DNA from: Mytilus californianus
Taxonomy: Eukaryota; Mollusca; Bivalvia; Mytilida; Mytilidae
Assembly: GCF_021869535.1 (NCBI RefSeq)
Contig: NW_026262581.1
Coordinates: forward strand, 113,488,771-113,552,770
DNA length: 64,000 bases
Direction: 5' to 3'
The translations under genes and the position numbers were made by a program. The stretch's first letter is position 1. Each line of letters starts with the position of its first letter. The notes beneath the pieces were generated by a model, which ran no database searches, had not been told where the DNA came from, and saw only the letters and a program-made list of their open reading frames with translations. Shown here in pieces: positions 24,801 through 34,500 of the stretch.

Positions 24801-27800
24801 TACAAAAAAGATGTTTTACAATGATTGTATTTTGTGACTTCTTGTTGACTTCTGTAATAAAAAGAAGATTTAAGATGTTTTAATAAAACTTTTGGTATTA
24901 CCAACATGACTACAATGTATTTGTATTTTCTGAAAGTGTGTATTTATATATATATTATTACAAAACTTGAGAAGTGAAAAGCACTTAAAAGGAAAAGGAA
25001 GTTTTTACAGTTTATTTTATATATATATATACAGATCAACTTAAGGTCACAGTACATGTATATAATTTCAAAATGCTTTAAAAAATGTAGTTTTAGTCTA
25101 AATTACAAACTACTATCAAATGACTGTAGAGTAGATTGTACATTTCTGAAGATTCAAGACTCAAGTCATATGTACCAATTGAAGAACCTTGTATTTCTGT
25201 TGATTCTAATGACCAATCCCACATGTGCATACTAAATACATTCATTTTATGTATAGAGCTTTTAACTATGAAGAAACAATTATTCAAATTTGAAAAGTAA
25301 TGTTGTTAAATAATCATTAATGACTAATTTAGTAGATTATGATAAATAAAAAAAGTATTACAGGGCACTGAACTGAATTGTATGGAGTATGTATTGATAG
25401 GGAAAAGTTCTCATTTTTTGAAACCATAAAGAAATAAAATGAAAAAAAAAATAATACAGAAGCTATCAATAGGGTTTATGGTTACAACGACACTAGTTAT
25501 ATACCTGGCATTGTTTAATAAGATATTCCTTTTGTTTAGAAATATTTGTCTGGAGACTGAAATGTTGCTGTTCAAACAGCTGGACCCCAAGACAAATTTC
25601 ATCATAATATATGTTCTATTGTCAAAATCGGTATTTTGTCTATTTTAAATCTGTAGTCGTGTAGGTTCATGTATGAATAATGTTTTTAGAAATTTTCTAT
25701 TAGTTTTCTGTTTGATAAAAAGATATTGTTCTTAAAATTTAGTTTGGAACACATTATGTATATAGGTAGATTAAAATCCTAGATTCTAAGAAAAGTTTGA
25801 TATACATGTAGATGATGCAATATGTGAACTGTAGCTACAAATCTTAAGCACATATATCCCTCATGGAATTGAAAGATGTTTGTATATTGTATAAAGTAAG
25901 TTTAAATTCTAATAGCCTGAATAGTGTATACATTGTATATATACATGTACTATCAACCTACTCATTAGTACTAGGATACCATCTGTTTTTAGAAAATGAC
26001 GCAGTCAATTTTCTCATACCATTGACCAGACTTCTAATCCGCATTCGGAACTCGGTTCCGTATTTTACATACTTAAAGTGAATGTTCGTATGCTCATACA
26101 TTGGTAAAAGAAAGACAACTCCAGCGTTGCAAATGTACATTTTAAAATAACAGATGGTGTTGTCTCCCTTCAATATGTTTTGTTGTGTACAAAATGGCGG
26201 TCATTAACCTTCGTGACCGTCGGGCAATTTTCAATCATCTTGTTGGAAATACAACTGGAACAGACTTAAATTTGTAATTTTCATTCTTTAATTTCTTAAC
26301 CTGTCATACCTGCCAACTTGCACGATTCAGGCGTGAAATACTCAAGTTTGACCCCTTGTCACGATTGCGCGATTGTGATCGAGTCCTCTAAACCACGATT
26401 TTGTTAAATTCTACTGTTCCCAAATTCAAACTTTCTCAAACTTTTCCCAAGGGAGACAACTGTGATCAGCCAATCAAAATCGTTGTTTCTCCTGATCTTT
26501 GGGTATTGTAAACTGCATATGTGCTAAATTTTGAACTTGTCAGGAACTCAGAATAATGTAGAAATCGTGATCATGGCAGACCAATTTTCAATTACAAAAA
26601 GGTTCTTACACAGCTTAAGAAGTAAATCATGACTGGTTGACAAAGTTCAAAGATGCAGTTCAACCATAAACATAATAAACAGTAGCTTTACACTTATGGT
26701 AACAGATCATACATGTTGTCATTCTTGAAATTAAATTACCAAATCCATTAAAGTACAATGTTCTATCTTTTAATTTTCACAAGGAATCAGATATATTTCC
26801 TTCTTTGTGCATATTTTTATTTTTGAAAAATCAACAATCACTTTAATATTCCTGGGACCAATAATCTGATAATCCACCTTTAAGGTTCATCTAATATACA
26901 CCAACAAAAATAGCTGTGTTTACACCATGAAATTTTCTCTGAATGCAGACAAAACTGTGTAATTCTAATAGTTTTAAATCCTGGCAGCACCTGGCCACAA
27001 CTCCTCTTTTTCTTGTGGTACACGAAAACAATAAACCGGTTTGGTACATTGTTGAGGTCTGAAAGTGACTTATAACTGCCAACAGCCACATAATTTGGAC
27101 TCTGGTAGATAGTACCTCAGACTGTTATCTCATTGGCAATCACACCCCATCTCCTTATTTTATTACAGGTGAATTATTTGAAATAAATGACTACGGTACT
27201 AAACATTAAATCATTTGAAAAAAAATAATTTTGCAATAATTTATGTTGTTATTTTAAGATTTCAGTGTAAGCTTGATTACTACAGGCTCTTCACAATGAA
27301 ATAAAGTTGTATAAATGGTGTCACTTTGTTTGTAATTGTGAAACTAGTATAACAATACTATTGTCTAAATCTACTTAAAATTGATCATGTTTAGGTAACT
27401 GAAATAACAATGTGATTATGTCACTAGGTCACCTGTAACTTATCTCTTGAATAAGGACTATGTTTGGTATAAGAGCTTTCTTACTACAGGCTCTTCATAA
27501 TCATTTTGTTAAATAATTCTACAAATAAGGGAAACAAATTCACATATTACTTTGAATATTGTAGATTGTTCAGGTAGTCTTGAGCTATTTCTATGTACAG
27601 CAGAACAACTAGTAGTTATTTTCACTTCACACACACATATATATATATCTTGACAAACAAATAAAAACGCTATAGATTGTGGAAACAATTCATATCTATT
27701 CTATCAGTTACCCTACCTACCATAAACTGAACGTCGCCTAAGATTCAGTAGGTAAATTAAGTAAAAATCAAGACTTGCATCAAAAATATCCTAATATGAG

Positions 27801-27870
27801 AGACAATGGCGTCATTTTTATACGACCGCAAAAATTGAAAATTTTTTGGTCGTATATTGGTATGACGTTG

Positions 27871-27908
<38 letters not shown>

Positions 27909-28561
27909 CGGCGTCGTCTGGCGTCGTCCGAAGACACATTGGTTTTCGCACTCTAACTTTAGTTTAAGTGAATGGATCTCCATGAAATATCACCATAAGG
28001 TTCAATACCACGAAAGGAAGGTTGGGATTGATTTTGGGGGTTATGGTACCAACAGTTCAGGAATTAGGGGCCAAAAAGGGGCCAAAAATAAGCATTTTTG
28101 TAACTTTCAGACAATAACTTGTGTGTAAGTGTATGGATCTCTCTGACATTGTACCACAAGGTTCCATATCACAAAGGGAAGGCTGTAATTGATTTTGGGG
28201 GTAATTGCCTCAAAATTTTAGGAATTAGGGGCCAAAAAAGGGGCAAAAAACAAGCATTTTTCTAGTTTCATGACAATAACTTGTGTGTAAGTGTATGGAT
28301 ATTTCTGAAATTGTACTACAAGGTTCCATATCACAAAGGGAAAGCTGGAATTGAGTTTGGGGGTAATTGCCCGAAACGTTTAGGAATTGGGGGCCAAAAA
28401 GGGGCCAAAAATAAACATTTTTCTAGTTTCCAGACAATAACTTGTGTTCAAGTGTATGGATCTCTCTGAAATTGTACTGCAAGGTACCATACCACAAAGG
28501 GAAGGCTGGGATTGAGTTTGGGGGTGATGAATCATAAGGGGGTTCAAAAAATTTGGGGGGG

Positions 28562-28593
<32 letters not shown>

Positions 28594-31500
28594 CCTTTTT
28601 TTTTTCTTTTAAAATTTTCCATTTTAAGTTGGTTATTTCTGATTTATATTTAAAATCAAATAATAATGATATGGTAGGAGATACACACCAAACAGGATGT
28701 GTAAATTATTATATAATAAGTATTGTGCAATAGCAAGAAATTTTCAATTGCACAGTATTGCACAATAGCAAGAAATCTTCAATTGCACAGTATTGCGCAA
28801 TAGCAAGAAATCTTCAATTGCACAGTATTGCGCAATAGCAAGAAATATCCAATAGCACAATATTGCGCAATAGCAAGAAATTGTCAATTGTACAGTATTG
28901 CGCAATAGCAAGAAATATTCAATTGCACAGTATTGTGCAAAAGAAGATACTTCGTATAAATTGCTTATTTCTTGATCAATTTCAATGGGGTTTTATTCTT
29001 GAATTCTTGGGGTTCTTTAATATGCTGAATCTAACCGTGTATTAAGTTTTTGGATTTTGGGCCCCATTTTTAAATTGGTCCACATTGAGGTCCAAAGGGT
29101 CCAAAATTTAACTTTATTTGATTTCATCAAAAATTGAATTATTGGGGTTCTTTTATATGCCGACTCTAACCGTGTATTTAGATTTTTAATTTTGGGTCCC
29201 GTTTTTTAAATTGGTCTACATTAAGGTCCAAAGGGTCAAAAATTAAACTTAGTTTGATTATGACAAAAATTGAATTCTTGGGGTTCTTTGATATGCTGAA
29301 TCTAAACATGTGTTTAGATTTTTGATTATGGGCCCAGTTTTCAAGTTGGTCCAAGTTGGGGTCCAAAATTAAACTTTGTTTGATTTCAACAAAAATTGAA
29401 TATATCGGGTTCTTTGATATGCTGAATCTAAACATGTATTAGGATTTTAGATTTTTGGCCCAGTTTTCAAGTTGGTCCAAATTGGGGTCCAAAATTAAAC
29501 TTTGTTTGATTTCAACAAAAATTGAATATATGGGGTTCTTTGATATGCTGAATCTTACCATGTATTTAGATTTTTTATTTGTGGGCCGGCTATCAAATTG
29601 GTTCATATTGAGGTCAAAAGGGTCCAAAATTAAACTTTGTTTGATTTCATCAAAAATTGAATTATTGGGCCAATTTGGGGTTCTTTGATATGCCAAATCT
29701 AACTGTGTATTTAGATTTTTAATTTTGGGTCCTGTTTTTTAAATTGGGTCTACATTAAGGTCCAAAGGGTCCAAAATTAAACTTAGTTTGATTTTAACAA
29801 AAATTGAATTTTTGGGGTTCTTTGATATGCTGAATCTAAACATGTGTTTAGATTTTTGATTATGGGACTAGTTTTCAAGTTGGTCCAAGTTGGGGTCCAA
29901 AATTAAACTTTGTTTGATTTCAACAAAAATTGAATATATGGGGTTCTTTGATATGCTGAATCTAAACGTGTATTTAGATTTTAGATTTTTGGCCCAGTTT
30001 TCAAGTTGGTCCAAATTGGGGTCCAAAATTAAACTTTGTTTGATTTCAACAAAAATTGAATATATGGGGTTCTTTGATATGCTGAATCTTACCATGTATT
30101 TAGATTTTTTATTTGTGGGCCCGCTATCAAATTGGTTCATATTGAGGTCAAAAGGGTCCAAAATTAAACTTTGTTTGATTCCATCAAAAATTGAATTATT
30201 GGGGTTCTTTGATACGCCAAATCTAACCGTGTTTTTAGATTTTTAATTTTGGGTCCCGTTTTTTAAATTTGTCTACATTAAGGTCCAAAGGGTCCAAAAT
30301 TAAACTTAGTTTGATTTTAACAAAAATTGAATTCTTCAGGTACTTTGATATGCTGAATCTAAACATGTGTTTAGATTTTTGATTATGGGACCAGTTTTCA
30401 AGTTTGTCCAAGTTGGGGTCCAAAATTAAACTTTGTTTGATTTCAACAAAAATTGAATATATGGGGTTCTTTGATATGCTGAATCTAACCATGTATTTTG
30501 ATTTTGGACATTGGACCATAATAGGTAAATTAAAAAAATTGAAGTTCTTAGACCACATTCTTTCTGTGTCAGAAACCTATGCTGTGTCAAATATTTAATC
30601 ACAATCCAAATTCAGAGCTGTATCAAGCTTGAATGTTGTGTCCATACTTGCCCCAACTGTTCAGGGTTCGACCTCTGCGGTCGTATCAAGCTGCGCCCAG
30701 CGAAGCATTTTATTACTTAGAGCTTTCAGCTCTTTGATTTATGGTAAATGTATGTCTTATTTTTTTTTTATTTTAGGGACACCGCTGGTCAGGAACGATT
30801 TCACACAATAACCACATCCTATTACAGAGGAGCAATGGGAATTATGCTAGTCTATGACATAACAAATCATAAAACTTTTGAAAATATTACTAAATGGTTA
30901 CGAAATATTGATGAGGTAAGAGGAAATATTATTGTTATAATTATAGGAAAATTCTCATGGTTCTGTGTGAAAATTTTATATTGAAGGATTGAAAAAAAAA
31001 CTGTAATGGATTGAAGTACATGTGTAGAAAAAATTTCAGTACTCCTTTAATATTCATTTTACAATCATTAATTTTTGTTTAATATTGCTTCTCATACATG
31101 TCATACATCATGTACATACATTTACTACTCATCATAATTATACACAAATAAATGCACCCATTTCAATTTTTTATTGCCTTATACAACCCTAATTTCTCAT
31201 ACTAAGTTTGCTAAAAAATATTTGTAAGTGGACAAGAGTTTATATATATTTTTATTCCCCGGCCGTAGCGGAGGGGGCATTAAGTTTTACCCTTGTCTGT
31301 ACGTACGTACATCCTGAAGTTGGTTTCTGTTCTCTAACTTTAGTTTGCTTCAACCATTACCACAAAACACAGATCAAGTTTGAATTTTGGTGGTGTCACT
31401 TTAACTGTTCTAGAGTTATGCCCCTTTAAAAATGGAAAAATTGCTGAATTTTTCGTTTCCGTTCTCTAACTTTAGTTTGCCTCAACCAAATGTTATGAAA

Positions 31501-34500
31501 CTTATACACAATGCTTATTACCACAAAACACAGATCAAGTTTGAATTTTGATGGTGTCACTTTTACTGTTCTAGAGTTATGCCGTTCTCTAACTTAAGTT
31601 TGCCTCAACCAAATGTTATGAAACTTATTCACAATACTTATTACCACAAAACTCAGATCAAGTACAAATTTGGGTAGTGTCACTTTTACCATTCTTCAGT
31701 TATGTCCCTTTATAACTTTATATGATATGCAAGCGGGGGCATCATCTGTGTCCCATGGACACATTAATATTCCCCATTTATTTTGTTATTGTTTGATAAA
31801 TATTCTTTTGCAAACAAGGAAAAGAATTTGAAACCACTAGTGCTAGGTCAATGGTATATGGTATGCAGTCGTATTATCGTTAGCACATCTCATTTCCATG
31901 GAAATTATTAGGACCTGCCCCCTCGGTCATGGTCTATTGACTTTGAAACTTTTGCTTAGTTTACATTTATTAGATTGTGATTAGGTCAGTTTATGGGGAA
32001 CCATTAGTAGTAGGTCAATGATATTTGGTATGCAGTTGTTTTAGCATTGGCACATCTCATTTCGATGGAGATTGTTTGGCTCCATAACTTACATGTTAAA
32101 GTATTGCTATTTTAATTTCAACATTTGCGTTTACCAACAAAACAACACAAAGGCAAGGCATATCTCTGTGTTAATAGTTTATTTGAATATGTAAACATTT
32201 TAGTTTGGTGCTTTATTGTAAACAATGTATTAAAAAAAGCATTATAAATCATTGCCAAGACTAAAAATAGATAAAAAAACAGTCAAAATATTATAATGAT
32301 AACATTTTTTAGTAAGTGTTATATGTGTACAACAACAACAAAAAAATAGATTGCCCTATCACATTATCATTTCTTAAATAACTTCAATATTTGTTTTCTA
32401 TTTTACAGCATGCAAATGAAGATGTAGAAAAAATGATTTTGGGAAATAAGTGTGACATGGATAGTAAGAGACAAGTGTCAAAAGATAGAGGAGATGCTGT
32501 AAGTAGTATTACAGTAAAATACACTGATTCTCATTTACACTGTTACAAATGATTTTTTACAGTTTATCACATATATGACACAGTAAAAACTAAATGAGAT
32601 GAAACTAGGGTGCTGCATTGGCAATATTGATAAAGATAGAATCTGACACAGTCTTTAAAGGTTATCAAATGATTGATATTGATTACAATGTAAAATGAAG
32701 AAAAGGAATAAATCTTCTATAAGTAAATATAAAAATGTTTAGTAAAATGGTTCAGCTAATATTGCTGAAAGAAGCTGATAAAAATGCACTTTTCTTCATT
32801 CTTTGATTGTTATTGGTTTAAAGATATCAGAATGTTAATATTATTTCACATGCAGGAAGAGGTAATTAAAAAAATCCAAGTTATAATTTCAAGGAGCTAT
32901 TAAAAAGCACACATATCTTTACTTTTAGCTTAATCTCATTCATCAGTACAAGAAAAGTTGCAGAATAAGTGTGAATTTAATGGATTTTTCACAATAACTA
33001 AATCATAATCTTAGATTTAGTTCAACTCAGTAAACATTCTAGTTGAGCACATATCAAAAGATTCAGTTTGACCATTTGGAAAACTTAAATGAATTTCTGT
33101 TGTGTTTCAAAGATGGGAGATCTATTTTTATACGACTGCAAAAAATTTTGCGGTCCTATATTGTTATGACGTTGGCGTCGTCGTCGTCCGGCGTTGTCCG
33201 AAGACACATTGTTTTTTCGCACTCTAACTTTAGTTTAAGTGGATGGATCTCTATGAAATTTTACCATACCACAAAAGGAAGGTTGGGATTGATTTTGGGG
33301 GTTATGGTACCAACAGTTAAGGAATTAGGGGCCAAAAATCAGCATTTTTGTAACTTCCAGACATAACTTGTGTGTTAGTGTATGGATCTCTGACATTGTA
33401 CCACAAAGTTCCTTATCACACAGGGAATGCTGGGATTGATTTTGGGGGTAATTGCCTAAAAATATTAGGAATTAGGGGCCAAAAATGAGCATTTTTCTAG
33501 TGTCCAGACAATAACTTGTGTTCAAGTATATGGATCTCTCTGAAATTGTACCACAAGGTTCCATATCACACAGGGAATGCTGGGATTGATTTTGGGGGTA
33601 ATTGTCTCAAAATTATAGGAAAAAGGGGCCAAAAAAGGGGCATAAACAAGCATTTTTCTAGTTTCATGACAATAACTTGTGTGTAAGTGTATGGATCTTT
33701 CTGAAATTGTACTACAAGGTTCCATATCACAAAGGGAAAGCTGGAATTGAGTTTGGGGGTAATTGCCCAAAACGTTTAGGAATAAGGGGCCAAAAATAAG
33801 CATTTTTCTAGTTTCCAGACAATAACTTGTGTTCAAGTGTATGGATCTCTCTGAAATTGTACTGCAAGGTACCATACCACAAAGGGAAGGCTGGGATTGA
33901 TTTTGGGGGTAATTGCCTCCAAATTTTAGGAATAAGGGGCCAAAAATAAGCATTTTTCTAGTTTCCAGACAATAACTTGTGTTCAAGTGTATGGATCTTT
34001 ATGAAATTGTACTACAAGGTTCCATATCACAAAGGGAAAGCTGGGTTTTAGTTTGTGGGTAATTTCAGTAAACGTTTAGGAATTTGGGGCCAAAAAGGGG
34101 CCAAATAACAAGCATTTTTCTAGTTTCCAGACAATAACTTGTGTTCAAGTGTATGGATCTCTCTGAAATTGTACTGCAGGTACCATACCACAAAGGGAAG
34201 GCTGGGATTGAGTTTGGGGGTGATGAATCATAAGGGGGTTCATAAAATTTGGGGGGGATTTTTTTTTCTTTAAAATTTCTATTTTAAATTGGTTATTTCT
34301 GATTTATATATAAAAGCAAATAATAATGATATGGTTTGAATAGGTAAATAAAAATTTTTTAAGTTCTTAGACCACATTCATTCTGTGTCAGAAACCTGTG
34401 CTGTGTCAAATATTTAATCACAATCCAAATTCAGTGCTGTATCAAGCTTGAATGTTGTGTCCATACTTGCCTCAACTGTTCAGGGTTCGACCTCTGCGGT

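Larger units (their letters stand above)
27815..30714 (+). mobile_element. Family A element, long form, copy A2
   Basis: The 5' end is TATACGACCGC with the inverted GGTCGTATA, then a (CGT)n microsatellite at 27872-27907 and a CCGGCGTCGTCTGGCGTCG tract. Three array types follow: about three 150-160-bp units (28000-28560), six 35-bp units (28722-28931), and twelve units of 125-140 bp (about 28980-30500). The tail is the family A 3' end with CTCTGCGGTCGTATC and GCTGCGCCCAGC. It sits in Rab10 intron 2, sense strand, and ends 62 bp before exon 3. Confidence 0.75.

Noticed and set aside
27775-28128. 117-codon frame with poly-Ser and the opposite-strand poly-Asp/poly-Arg frames
   Set aside because: Produced by the (CGT)n microsatellite at the 5' end of element A2.
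33522-33986. 154-codon minus-strand open frame
   Set aside because: Antisense of the family A array. The translation repeats itself every array unit and the same frames appear in other A copies.
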